The notes under the pieces were generated by a model that saw only the letters and a list, made by a program, of their open reading frames with translations, made no database searches and was not told the DNA's origin. A stretch of DNA of 32,793 bases from Chara braunii (lineage: Eukaryota > Streptophyta > Charophyceae > Charales > Characeae), in assembly GCA_003427395.1 (NCBI GenBank), contig BFEA01000267.1, forward strand, positions 90,014 to 122,806, given 5' to 3'. Positions 1-8,137 of this stretch are shown here, piece by piece (positions within the stretch are counted from its first letter, which is position 1; each line of letters opens with the position of its first letter). The translations under genes and the position numbers were made by a program.

Positions 1-349
1 GGGGTAAGAAGCCCCAGTCACTTCGTTCAGCGCCACCTGGCGCTTCAGTTTAGTTGGTTGTCTCCCTTTTTTTTTTTTTTTTTTTTTTTTCCTTCTTCTT
101 CTGTCGGCTACAGCCAACGGGCACGTCAGGTCTCGTAGCTTTTCAGCCACGAGCAACCATCCCCCAAGGGCATGGTTCCATTAGCAAAGAGAATCGGATT
201 AAATGCCTGGATCTGGACGATGCTACGGAGATGTGCAGGAAATCGAGATTGAACTACTTTTCTGCATCTCTGTTTAAAACACATCCTGATTCAGGAGCTC
301 GATCCCATCCTTTTTGCTAGTGGGACCTCAACCCTGAGAAACCTTCGTC
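1..349. other. No gene recognised; poly-T tract and small hairpin
   Basis: A 24-nt T tract lies at 67-90, and an AGCGCCA/TGGCGCT hairpin at about 30-46. An 88-codon reading frame crosses the T tract and begins with a run of phenylalanines; I do not regard it as coding. Nothing else is recognisable. Confidence 0.5.
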
Positions 350-640
350 CCCTTTTTTTTTTTTTTTTTTTTTTTTTTCAGAAAAAAAGTTACAATAAAG
401 AAAAATTTAAAAAATTGGATCATTTATACGCGTCATCCTTATGCAGGGACCATGATGAATCGCGCGCCTGATCTGGGTCATGCGATTTGTGCGATTGAAC
501 GGCCAGAGCCGATCGCGCAGGCAGCGTTATGGCAAGGCAGCTCCAACAGGAGCTTTGCCCAGTAAGCCAACATGTCAGATTCGATCCCGGTATCTGTCGG
601 GTGAGAAATTGGCACCGTAATCTACTGGGCTAGCTATCAC
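350..640 (-). mobile_element. tRNA-like / U6 chimeric SINE-like retrocopy with A tail
   Basis: Read on the minus strand, a tRNA-like head (A-box-like TAGCCCAGTAGA near 633-622 and B-box-like GGATCGAATCT near 579-569) is followed by about 100 bp of unassigned body. Next comes a stretch matching the 3' half of U6 snRNA (461-409), and then an A-rich tail ending in the T tract at 350-378 of the plus strand. Internal Pol III boxes plus an A tail are typical of LINE-mobilised SINEs. No convincing target-site duplication was found. It could be a SINE family with a U6-derived 3' end or a one-off template-switch chimera. Confidence 0.55.
409..461 (-). pseudogene. U6 snRNA 3'-half fragment
   Basis: The minus strand reads CATGGTCCCTGCATAAGG followed by a GATGAC-type segment and ends CCAATTTTTT. 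This parallels the conserved U6 segment around CATGG-CCCCTGC-GCAAGGATGAC and its 3' CCAAATTTT end, with a small deletion where GAGAAATG should be. The 5' half, including the ACAGAG box, is absent, so it cannot be a functional spliceosomal RNA. Confidence 0.65.
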
Positions 641-1255
641 AATAGTGATAGGAGCAACTCTTCTATATGAAGAGCTCGCCCAGTCAGGTTCCCCCTATAC
701 AGTGACCTTGCAGGCTTTGCCTGCCCATAGCCTTGCAGGCCCAGCCTGCGCGCGGCCCTGCAAGCCTCACCTGCTTGTGGCCCTGCGGCCCTGCTTGCCT
801 GCCTATGGCCTCGCAGGCCCTGCCTGCCTGCCAGTGGCCTTGCAGGCCCTGACGGCAGGCCTTACCCCGTCGGTAGACCGCGTGGCCTTGGCATCGGTCT
901 GCCAAACCCCGCGGTTTTGAAAATTTCGTCCTTCCTCCCTACGTCGCGGTCCTATACCCGTTGCACCCCTCCTTCTTAGCCCATTCAAGCCCTGAATCGC
1001 GCGGCTGTGACACTATTTTAGGTAGAATAGGTCTAGTTCTACCGTTCCCATGTCCACACATACCTACGGCTTTGACAAAACGTAGCATTACTATTCACAT
1101 CCGTTACTCCTGGACGCCACACGCGTTCGGACTATCGTCCGAAACTTTTAGTCTGTCAGTCATAGGTCAGGTTTGAATAAACATTGGCAACGTCCGTCTC
1201 ATCAAGTCCTTCAATTCAGCGAGAAGGTCGGACAACGTCCGACATTGAAAAAACA
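641..1255. repeat. GC-rich minisatellite (about 695-870), otherwise featureless
   Basis: Between about 695 and 870 a roughly 30-bp motif built on GGCCTTGCAGGCCC and CTGCCTGCC recurs about five times with drift. It gives rise to overlapping Ala/Cys/Gly-rich reading frames on both strands that I regard as spurious. From 870 to 1255 nothing is recognised. Confidence 0.6.
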
Positions 1256-1285
1256 GGGCAAATACCCTTGTCAGGGTATTTGCCC
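1256..1285. repeat. Perfect 12-bp stem-loop
   Basis: GGGCAAATACCC (1256-1267) and GGGTATTTGCCC (1274-1285) are perfect reverse complements around the loop TTGTCA. No adjoining gene explains it. It may be the remnant of a fold-back element. Confidence 0.75.
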
Positions 1286-1360
1286 CGACAACGTGTAGTA
1301 TATATTTCGACGTTCTAGCGGTATTATATTCATTCCATTTTGCTCATCCTATCGATGGAA

Positions 1361-1364
<4 letters not shown>

Positions 1365-1396
<32 letters not shown>

Positions 1397-1419
1397 ACAT
1401 ACACACACACACACACACA
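1365..1419. repeat. Microsatellites (TC)n and (AC)n
   Basis: An uninterrupted TC run occupies about 1365-1393 and an AC run about 1400-1419, separated by TTATACAT. The flanking 1420-1814 shows no recognisable gene; short frames there are low-complexity. Confidence 0.9.
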
Positions 1420-1996
1420 AAATGTCTCGTTTTTTGGGGGAGGAGAAAGAGAGAGTGTTTCCTTCTTTTTCGGGGCGGGGGGGGGGGCTAATTTTCTCAA
1501 TACCCCTATAAGTTGAGATATATGTCAAAATGTCCCTAAAAGATATGGGCACAGTCACCACAATGGACTGACCTTTTGGACTGACATGTTTGTGTTATGC
1601 CCCTATCAGGTGGATGTGCAAATTCTCTTGGCCTTTTGCAATTGCGCCTACAAAAAGTTGGCAACTGCCGAGGCATTTTGAAAAGTTGGGCAGCGTTCAG
1701 TAGGGGTACATTGCAAAGATGGGGTCCAACTGATAGCTGGGGTGTTTCGCAACATGTTTTTGTCATCGTCTACGCTGCGGCGGCTTGTATATATAAAATC
1801 AAAGTTTAACAGAAATGCCAATAAAAACTCCAACGAAACAGTTTGTCACAACCCGTCGTTTGTTGTCGTCTTCTCCCTCTTTGCCTACGGTTTACCGGAC
1901 AACTTTGTTTGACGATATATATATATCGTCACAAACAGAACTGCCCGGTAAACCGTAGGCAGAGACAGAGAAGAGGACAACAAACAAGGGGTTGTG

Positions 1997-2043
1997 ACAA
2001 ACTGTTTCGTCGGAGTTTCACCGACTCATCAAGAGGCTGAACC
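1997..2043 (-). pseudogene. Defective hammerhead half (C3 changed, stem III/I 5' strands lost)
   Basis: The minus strand keeps stem II (GTCGG/CCGAC), GAAA and the 3' strand of stem III. The core reads TTGATGA instead of CTGATGA, and TA repeats replace the region that should hold the cleavage site and outer stem III strand. It should not self-cleave. Confidence 0.7.
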
Positions 2044-2177
2044 ATATATATATATATATATAGCCCGATATATATATATATATATTATCAAATATATATA
2101 TATATATACATAGCCCTCGTTTGTTGTCCTCTTTTCTCTCTCTGCCTACGGTTTACCGGGCAGTTCTGTTTGTGACG

Positions 2178-2208
<31 letters not shown>

Positions 2209-2381
2209 CATAAATAACTCGTTTGTTGTCCTCTTCTCTCTCTCTGCCTACGGTTTACCGGGCAGTTCTGTTTGTGACGATATATATATATATATATATT
2301 TGATGATATATATCGTCAAATAGAACTGCCCGGTAAACCGTAGGCAGAGAGGGAGAAGAGGACAACAAACGAGGGGCTGTG

Positions 2382-2441
2382 ACAAACTGTTTCGTCGGAG
2401 TTTCACCGACTCATCAGGAGGCTGAACCCTCAACAGTCTGT
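2382..2441 (-). ncRNA. Complete type III hammerhead ribozyme
   Basis: A self-cleaving RNA motif is complete on the minus strand. Stem III is formed by ACAGACTGT (2441-2433) with ACAGTTTGT (2390-2382), 9 bp with one G-U. The cleavage triplet is GTT, with the predicted cut between 2432 and 2431. Stem I is GAGG/CCTC closed by loop GTTCAG. The core CTGATGA lies at 2417-2411. Stem II is GTCGG/CCGAC with loop TGAAACT (2410-2394). The core GAAA lies at 2393-2390. Every invariant core base of the natural hammerhead consensus is present. Loop I (TTCA) and loop II (TGAA) are complementary, matching the loop-loop contact expected in native hammerheads. The stem III-open topology is the one used by plant retrozymes. 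Confidence 0.85.
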
Positions 2442-2520
2442 AGAATCCCCTCACTGATTACACTGTAAGTGATAATCCACCTTAACCAAAATCAAAGTAG
2501 ACTATCACTCACCCACATGA

Positions 2521-2580
<60 letters not shown>
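2521..2580. repeat. (TA)n microsatellite
   Basis: About 58 bp of uninterrupted TA lie between two hammerhead-associated repeat copies. Such tracts form cruciforms and are prone to slippage. Confidence 0.95.
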
Positions 2581-2582
<2 letters not shown>

Positions 2583-2643
2583 AAAAATGCCTTCCGTAAA
2601 CTGTAGGCAAAGCGGGAGAAGAGGACAACAAACGAGCAACTGT

Positions 2644-2686
2644 CACAAACTATTTCGTCGGAGTTTCACCGACTCAGCAGGAGGCT
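2644..2686 (-). pseudogene. Defective hammerhead half (core CTGCTGA)
   Basis: Stem II and GAAA are preserved on the minus strand, but the core is CTGCTGA instead of CTGATGA. The sequence runs into TA repeats before the cleavage site, so it is a decayed copy of the 2382-2441 ribozyme. Confidence 0.7.
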
Positions 2687-2959
2687 ATATATATATTTAT
2701 ATTCATAAATTTTGGACTTCCTTTTTTCCTGTTCTACGACTTTACTACACGAGAAATGCCTATGGTAAACTGTAGGCAAAACGGGAGAAGAGGACAACAA
2801 ACGAGTGTGCTCGAAAGTAAAATAGAGCATTAGGAAAGCAAAAAAAACAAAAAGAAAGAAGAGTAAAACATGTTGTCCATTCTCGCGTATAATACGCGGG
2901 GGCTAAGTTCCACTCGCAGGGGTTTAGAGTACGCACTGGTTCCTGCCATCCGATCTGAG

Positions 2960-3155
2960 GGCATACTCACACTAGGACTTTTTTACTTATTTCTGGACGG
3001 AATTGAGGCCAGATGCATACAAGTGTGGCCAAAATCGCGGTCTGATGCATTTTGGAAAGTGTTAGTGTGTCGTCCATCCGTTAAAATTGGAACGATACAA
3101 AAAAGATCAGCATGAAGAAAACAAGGGAAAAAAAAAGTGTTAGTGTGAGTATGCC
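2960..3155. mobile_element. Small TIR element (118 bp unfilled), CTGAG target duplication, copy 1
   Basis: The ends are inverted repeats: GGCATACTCACACTA on the left and its complement TAGTGTGAGTATGCC on the right. The element is bounded by CTGAG at 2955-2959 and 3156-3160, a perfect 5-bp direct repeat. The U6 retrocopy at 3070-3133 plus its 14-bp duplication accounts for 78 bp, leaving 118 bp of element. A paralogue at 18614-18841 has the same ends, interior and unfilled length. It has no coding capacity, so it is a MITE; the superfamily is unresolved. Confidence 0.75.
3070..3133 (+). pseudogene. Truncated U6 snRNA retrocopy with 14-bp target duplication
   Basis: CATCCGTTAAAATTGG, AACGATACA and AAGATCAGCATG parallel the U6 5'-central region, followed by an A-rich tail (about 3117-3136). 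The copy is flanked by AAAGTGTTAGTGTG at 3056-3069 and again at 3134-3147. The MITE paralogue near 18820 has this site uninterrupted, so the insertion is directly visible. The ACAGAG box is altered to ACAAAA and the 3' stem-loop is lost; it is non-functional. Confidence 0.8.
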
Positions 3156-3160
3156 CTGAG

Positions 3161-3639
3161 AATCTCAAGGCTGCAGAGTGACCACGTTGAACAATAATTG
3201 GAAGGAAGAGATGAAACCCTTGCTACTTCATTTAAAAAAAAAAAAAAAACCCCTGCAACTGGGACTTAGGCCTGGGGCTAAAGTTCTCCCCCTCTTTGAA
3301 TAAAAGTCCCCAAAAATTCTTCTTCATTTTTGTCGGTAGATCTCAGACCTTATAATCCACGACCAAGAATGCAGGATCGGGGGAAACGAGGGGCGAGGGG
3401 TGGGGGTGGGGGTGGGGGTGGAGGTGGGGGGAGGGGGGGTGAGAAGGGGACCTGGGCCCAGGAATCCGCGCCCATAGGCTTACTGTGGGGGACTTTGGGA
3501 TTTTGCATCGCTGCAATGTGCGGGCGGGGCATGTTATTGCCATGACTGACATTTCGTTCAAAAAGTGACAATCCCTTATAATTGCAAAAAAATTACGTCT
3601 CTAAATTTTTTCATTTTGGCCGGGCAATACAAAGAATTG
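3161..3639. other. No gene recognised; G-rich tract
   Basis: A purine-rich GGGGGT(G)n tract at about 3395-3445 creates Gly- and Pro-rich reading frames on opposite strands that I regard as spurious. I looked here for the expected 5' LTR of the following Ty3/gypsy element and found no match to its 3' LTR. Confidence 0.5.
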
Positions 3640-3650
3640 GGTGTATTGTG

Positions 3651-4153
3651 TTTGGTCAGTGAGGCCAACATCGAATATCACACTCTGGACTCCTTTCGCA
3701 AGAGTGCCCTAGACTTAGAGGCTAGGCTAGGAGGAGCCCAACAAACCCCTACGGATGGAAGAAAGAAGAAGAGTCCACAAGACTGAAAAAAGAAAGGCAG
3801 TCGATTGATGATGGTTGATCCCGAAGGGAATCCAACTGAGATCGATGATTACTCTGACTTAGTGGACGACACAAAGTTTGAACTTTGACGACGAGGATAG
3901 TGCTCAGCGTAGCAACCACACTGCCTTAGTAAAGGGTAAGGCAGACGCCCACGACAAGGGTGGTCAATCAAAGAGTCTGGGGCAGACCCAAAACTCAACC
4001 AAGGTAGCAGCTTGGGTGAGGGCATATCTAAAACAAGATGTGTGGCAAGACCCTTACTCACAAGGAGCTTGCATCAACTGCGGCGAGTATGACCATCAAC
4101 AGTTCAGGTGCAAGAACGTTAAGGTATTAGCAGAAGATACCTCCCGAAGGTAG
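3651..4153 (+). pseudogene. Ty3/gypsy Gag C-terminal remnant with CCHC zinc knuckle
   Basis: Capsid protein that would package the retrotransposon RNA. The end of a capsid-like segment (FRKSALDLEARL) is followed after a frameshift by an acidic region (GNPTEIDDYSDLVDD) and then by a frame from 3878 ending in CINCGEYDHQQFRC. That is a perfect C-X2-C-X4-H-X4-C zinc knuckle. The N-terminal part of Gag is missing, and a stop and at least one frameshift separate the pieces. Confidence 0.75.
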
Positions 4154-4235
4154 TTTTGGGAAATTTTCTTCCCATGATGGGGCTTCTACGAGCACCAACT
4201 CATAGACACATCATGACCCAACGATAATCTCTTCG

Positions 4236-4823
4236 TTGGATGTGTCTAAGGCCTTAGAAGACTTGCAAAGTGAGTGGTCGACAAAGGACCCTCGCGAGTC
4301 TTGGGTGGCACTAAGTAGAGGTCCTAGAAGGGAGCACTTCGTTGTGGAAGTTGGTGTAAGTGGCGACAAATGTGGTGCCTTCGTAGACATTGGCTCCTCG
4401 CGGAACTTCACAAGTCACGACTGCGTTGAAAGATTGCGCCTAGGGGACCGGGTGCAGCGCTTAGGTAGATCTATAGCCTCTACCTTAGCCAACAAAGAGC
4501 GCATGGTTGTAGAAGACTACATTAAGGGCATGGTCTGCACCTTCTACTATGGAGGTGGGGAATTAAATCATAAGATATTTTTCCTAGTCAGCGACAACTT
4601 GCCTTTTGACATGTTGTTAGGTATGTACTACCTCGAGGTTGCAAAGCCCCGGTTTGACAAGGACAGAAAGGTGCTTAAGCATGTACTACCGGAAGGGAGG
4701 ACAATCAGACTTGCCAAGTATAAAGCTAGCAGTCTGATAGACACTTGCGGAAGTTACGGGTGTATGTGTGCATCAACCTTTTATACTTATTATAAACATA
4801 ACCAAGAGGAGGATATGTACTAA
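4236..4823 (+). pseudogene. Ty3/gypsy aspartic protease (retropepsin-like), catalytic triplet DIG
   Basis: This domain would cleave the polyprotein. The frame contains FVDIGSSRNFTS at about residues 50-61, aligning with the retropepsin active-site loop (hydrophobic-D-[ST]-G-A-x-x-[NS]-F-[IL]-S). Downstream comes LPFDMLLGMYYLEVAKPRFD, matching the conserved ILGMDWL-type block. The serine/threonine after the catalytic aspartate is isoleucine, which should impair activity. The frame runs off into unrelated sequence after about 4740. Confidence 0.7.
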
Positions 4824-4874
4824 GTGTTTGTCTCTGAGAAAGGGGAGGCCGTTAAAACACCCAGAGATAGAAAA

Positions 4875-5207
4875 TGACGCCGCAAAGTACCCTGATCTGT
4901 TCGAGGAGCCTTCATGAGTTGTTGAACGGGAGGTTGTCCAGGCCATAGAGAGGACATATCTATAGGATAACACAAGCCGAGTTAGACGAACTGATGTGAC
5001 AATTGAAAGAGCTCACAGAGAAGGGTTGGATATGGCCTAGCACCTCCCCCTTTAGCTCACTTGTCCTATTTGTTCCGAAGAAGGAGGGGACACTGAGGAT
5101 GTGCATTAATTATAGAGGTCTCAATGCCATCACTGTGAAGAATGCAGAGCCTCTACCACACATTGACGATCTTTTTGATAGGGTGCAGGGATGTAAGTAC
5201 TTTACGA
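4875..5207 (+). pseudogene. Reverse transcriptase, 5' half (interrupted)
   Basis: The linker before RT is readable in pieces (KYPDLFEEPS; YRITQAELDEL, a stop where arginine is expected, then QLKELTEKGWI). From 5003 the frame gives STSPFSSLVLFVPKK, LRMCINYRGLN and PLPHIDDLFDRVQG, the conserved fingers and palm start of Ty3/gypsy RT. Coding similarity ends at YFTTV, where the hAT-like insertion begins. Confidence 0.85.
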
Positions 5208-5400
5208 CAGTGTAGTCACCTTGTACGGGGACGGCCCGTCTGTACGTCCAGACGACCGTACGTACGGGCCCCCAGGGCCCGGTTGGCCCGTACGTACGAA
5301 CTTTGGGCCCTCTGTACGTGGCCTTCCGGGGGGGTGTTGACGGGGTGGATGGGCTGGGAGCGGGTCGGGTGTCGGGGGGTACCCCCTCCATTCAGGGTGT

Positions 5401-5488
5401 AAAAAAAAAAAAAGGATTGATTGATTAATTAATTGGCTGATTGATTGATTGATTGATATGTTGTGGGGGGGTCGCCTCCCCCCCGCGA

Positions 5489-5533
<45 letters not shown>

Positions 5534-5591
5534 CACACACACACACACACACGCGCGTGCGCACAACCTTTTTTTTTTCTTTTTTTTTCTG

Positions 5592-5660
<69 letters not shown>

Positions 5661-5832
5661 ATGGAAGGGGGGCGGTCGCCTCCCCCCCGCGAGTACACAC
5701 ACACACACACACACAAACACACGCACGCGCGTGAGCGCGATCTTTTTTTTTCTTTTGATTGATTGATTGATTAATTGATTGATTGCTTGATTGATTGATA
5801 TGAAGTGGGGGGGGGGTCGCCTCCCCCCCGCG

Positions 5833-5890
<58 letters not shown>
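5401..5890. repeat. Three tandem copies of a compound low-complexity unit
   Basis: A unit of (TTGA)n, GATATG, a G-run/TCGCC/C-run hairpin, GCGAGTAC, (AC)n, a GCGCGTG-type block and a T tract repeats three times (about 5401-5575, 5576-5745, 5746-5890). Within each unit GGGGGG...CCCCCCC can form a stem. On the minus strand this yields Cys/Val and Ile-Asn-Gln-Ser repeat frames that are not credible proteins. Confidence 0.8.
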
Positions 5891-5893
<3 letters not shown>

Positions 5894-7525
5894 CTACTAG
5901 TTAACCAACCCCCTATCTATAAATTATATACATATATAGACAACCAACCCCCAACTCTCAAACGCACTGATATACAGCCTCAACACACACACCCACACAG
6001 ACATCTTGGACTAAAAACATAATATCCTGCACAAACAATAGTGCTTCACCCTCTTGCAATCCACCCTTGGCCCCCCCCTCACCCCACCCCCCCACCCGCA
6101 GAAAAGAAACAGGAGATCCCAAAAATACAGTAGCCTAAGAGTATTTGCGAAAAGAGAAAGAGAAACACACACCGTCCGCAAAAAAAACAAAAAAAAGAAA
6201 GCAAATACGACAAAAACCTCGAAACGTCAAACAAGCCCGCACGACAAGGGCAACCCCGCCCACTATGCACAGAAAATCGACCGAAAACCAAAAGGCTTGG
6301 CAGAAAAAACGTGATAGAAAACATGAGCAAAGGACCTCGACAAAACACTACCCCCCGAAAAAAAACAAACCCCAACAACCCCTACAGAAGATATCACACT
6401 CACTATCACGAAACACCAACTTTGCAGATCCATGGTCCGCCAAAAAAAATTTTCTTCCCCCCCAAAAAACCCCACCCTCATGAGTACAGAACACGGCCAC
6501 AAACCGAAACCTCCCGCTCAATATACAAATCCCCGCCCCCTTGCAGCTCAAAGTTCCTATTTTAGAACACCTGATACACAGACAACGCCCTCTCTCTATC
6601 AGCAATCCTGTCGCCAGACTTGCGCAATCTGCACAACTCCGACGCGACTTACCTCCGTACTCGCGACTGCGGCCCGACGAAGCCCACCCGACTTTGTTGG
6701 CTCAGATACCTGGTGATAGCAGATCGTGGGCACACAACGTGACCAGAATCCATCCTAGGCCTGACACCGCACTACGTCTACACGCGCTCACCAAGACTGC
6801 TCCTTTGAAGATGACAGTGATGGCTTCAGCGAATGACGAACACGTCACTGATGCAGAGATCAACGCACATGCGGTAATTGTGATACATACCTATTCAACC
6901 CCTACTCATCTCCCACTACTTCAAACCCCCTAATATATCCTACGTTCTGCCTTACACCTCATACTATACGCCCATCACACACCTGAACCCCCTCCACGCA
7001 ACACCTCCCAACTATCATCCGCAACTCCTACACCTCATATGCACCCACCACTATCACCTAAACTCACTGCTTGGGCCGCCCCTACTCCCCTGGCGATTTG
7101 GCCTGTTGATGTAGGAAGCCACCCATACTTGCAGTCTACTCTAGTCCTTTTTCCCTCTGATTCGCCGTTTAGCGCAAACGGCGAAAAGCGCTTCAGGGAT
7201 GGGCCACCCTCCTTCCTTGATCTGGAGATCGGTCCTGTCGAAGAAGGTTCTCCTTTTCCTTCTCCTACCTCCTTCTCCTCAGCTTCCTTTTGGTCCCCCT
7301 TCCCCTACCCCTCCTTCCTTTCCCCCTCTCCCCCCTGGTAAAAGGTAAATGGCATTGTAATAATAGTAGAATCCGAGAATGTGAGCTATGGTTGTAGGTG
7401 TACAATGGTGACCCATGCGATTAGATAGCATGATGCTTTGCTTGTTTTGTGACTTTGCATGCTATTCGTCTCATTACTGTTCCTGGCTAGGCCAGGTTGT
7501 GCAATTGCTTTGCAATTTGTCTCAC

Positions 7526-7561
<36 letters not shown>

Positions 7562-7683
7562 TACGGGGCAACTGCTCGTTTTTTTTGCTACTAGATTCTT
7601 TTTTTTTTCTTTTTTTTTTCTCATTTTTTCTTGTTTTTTATTTTTTTAAATCCTTTTAAAGGCCAAAAAATAGGGAAAAAATG
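5891..7683. other. Interior of hAT-like insert, no gene recognised
   Basis: About 5890-6560 is AC-rich and pyrimidine/purine-biased. A 130-codon frame (6541-6933) and a 100-codon frame (7039-7341, Pro/Ser/Phe-rich) have more normal composition but no recognisable motif. (AC)n lies at about 7528-7558 and T-rich tracts at 7580-7650. These could be captured host sequence, but I cannot support a function. Confidence 0.4.
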
Positions 7684-7738
7684 GGGTTGTGGATCTTTTC
7701 GAGATCTACAACCCTTTTTTTTTTTTTTTTTTTTTTTG
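7684..7738 (+). repeat. 13-bp stem-loop followed by a 24-nt T tract
   Basis: GGGTTGTGGATCT (7684-7696) pairs with AGATCTACAACCC (7702-7714), including one G-U, around loop TTTCG. It runs straight into about 24 T residues. The shape resembles a terminator-like hairpin, but no transcript source is evident; it lies just inside the right end of the hAT-like insert. Confidence 0.6.
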
Positions 7739-7849
7739 GCCCTAAATCACAATCGGACGGTCATTGTCCGTACGCTCGTACGCCCGTTTGTCCGTCCGTC
7801 CGTACGAGCCTTACGGAGATCCCCGTACGACGTACGGGGGATGCCACTG

Positions 7850-8137
7850 CTTTACGGAGATAGACTTGAAATCCAGGTACGGTCTGTACGAGTTTGTGGT
7901 GAAGGCACCGTGATGCCCTTTGGCCTTTGCAATGGGCTGAGTACATTCCAACACACCATGAATACGATATTCCGTTACTACTTAGATAAGTTTATCGTCG
8001 TGTACCTCGACGACATACTCATTTTTAGCAGAATTGTTGAGGAGCATGCACAACATTTAGAAACTATACTTTCTCTCCTTTGACAACACAAGCATAAGAT
8101 TGACTTAGAGAAATGTGAGTTCGATCACACTAAAATT
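7850..8137 (+). pseudogene. Reverse transcriptase, 3' half with YLDD box
   Basis: Coding resumes with FTEIDLKS, then RYGLYEF (a stretch of about twenty codons normally between these is missing), a frameshift, and MPFGLCNGLSTFQ. VVYLDDILIFSR follows, with the YLDD catalytic pair for the metal-binding aspartates. A stop near 8083 stands where an arginine is expected (CGA to TGA), followed by HKHKIDLEKCEFDHTKI. Together with the 5' half it is the same RT gene. Confidence 0.9.

Larger units (their letters stand above)
1815..2810. repeat. Cluster of hammerhead-associated repeats among TA microsatellites
   Basis: About seven copies of a roughly 100-bp unit share the blocks AACTGCCCGGTAAACCGTAGG, GAAGAGGACAACAAACGAG and (when complete) a hammerhead 3' half. 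Ribozyme-sense copies on the plus strand: about 1815-1912, 2113-2181 and 2216-2282. Ribozyme-sense copies on the minus strand: 1927-2043, 2311-2446, 2586-2686 and 2755-2806. Copies 1815-1912 and 1927-2043 face each other across a short TA loop, giving a hairpin with arms near 85 bp. TA runs (about 2043-2112, 2180-2215, 2280-2310, 2521-2580) separate the units. The layout recalls retrozymes (non-autonomous plant retroelements carrying type III hammerheads), but I see no LTR pair, primer-binding site or polypurine tract. Confidence 0.8.
5208..7849. mobile_element. hAT-like DNA transposon (non-autonomous) inserted in RT
   Basis: RT coding stops at 5207 and resumes at 7850. The insert begins CAGTGTAGTCACC and ends with the complement of CAGTGGCATCCC, giving CAGTG terminal inverted repeats as in many hAT elements. 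It is flanked by an 8-bp near-perfect duplication, CTTTACGA (5200-5207) and CTTTACGG (7850-7857). Both subterminal regions (5220-5325 and 7760-7845) are dense in GTACG motifs, as hAT ends often are. No transposase is recognisable; the interior is compound microsatellites and AC-rich sequence. Frames at 6541-6933 and 7039-7341 match no family I know. Confidence 0.65.

Noticed and set aside
3330-3571. Gly-rich or Pro-rich small proteins on opposite strands
   Set aside because: Artefacts of a GGGGGT repeat; no support on either strand.
5401-5890. CRISPR-like array (regular repeats)
   Set aside because: Only three units made of microsatellites, without unique spacers, in eukaryotic-type DNA.
5202-5891. 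Long minus-strand frames (229, 154 and 97 codons) with Cys-Val and Ile-Asn-Gln-Ser repeats
   Set aside because: They are direct translations of (AC)n and (TTGA)n microsatellites; all three frames stay open because the repeats lack stops.
6541-6933. 130-codon frame inside the hAT-like insert as a captured gene
   Set aside because: Composition is unremarkable, but there is no recognisable domain and no second line of evidence.
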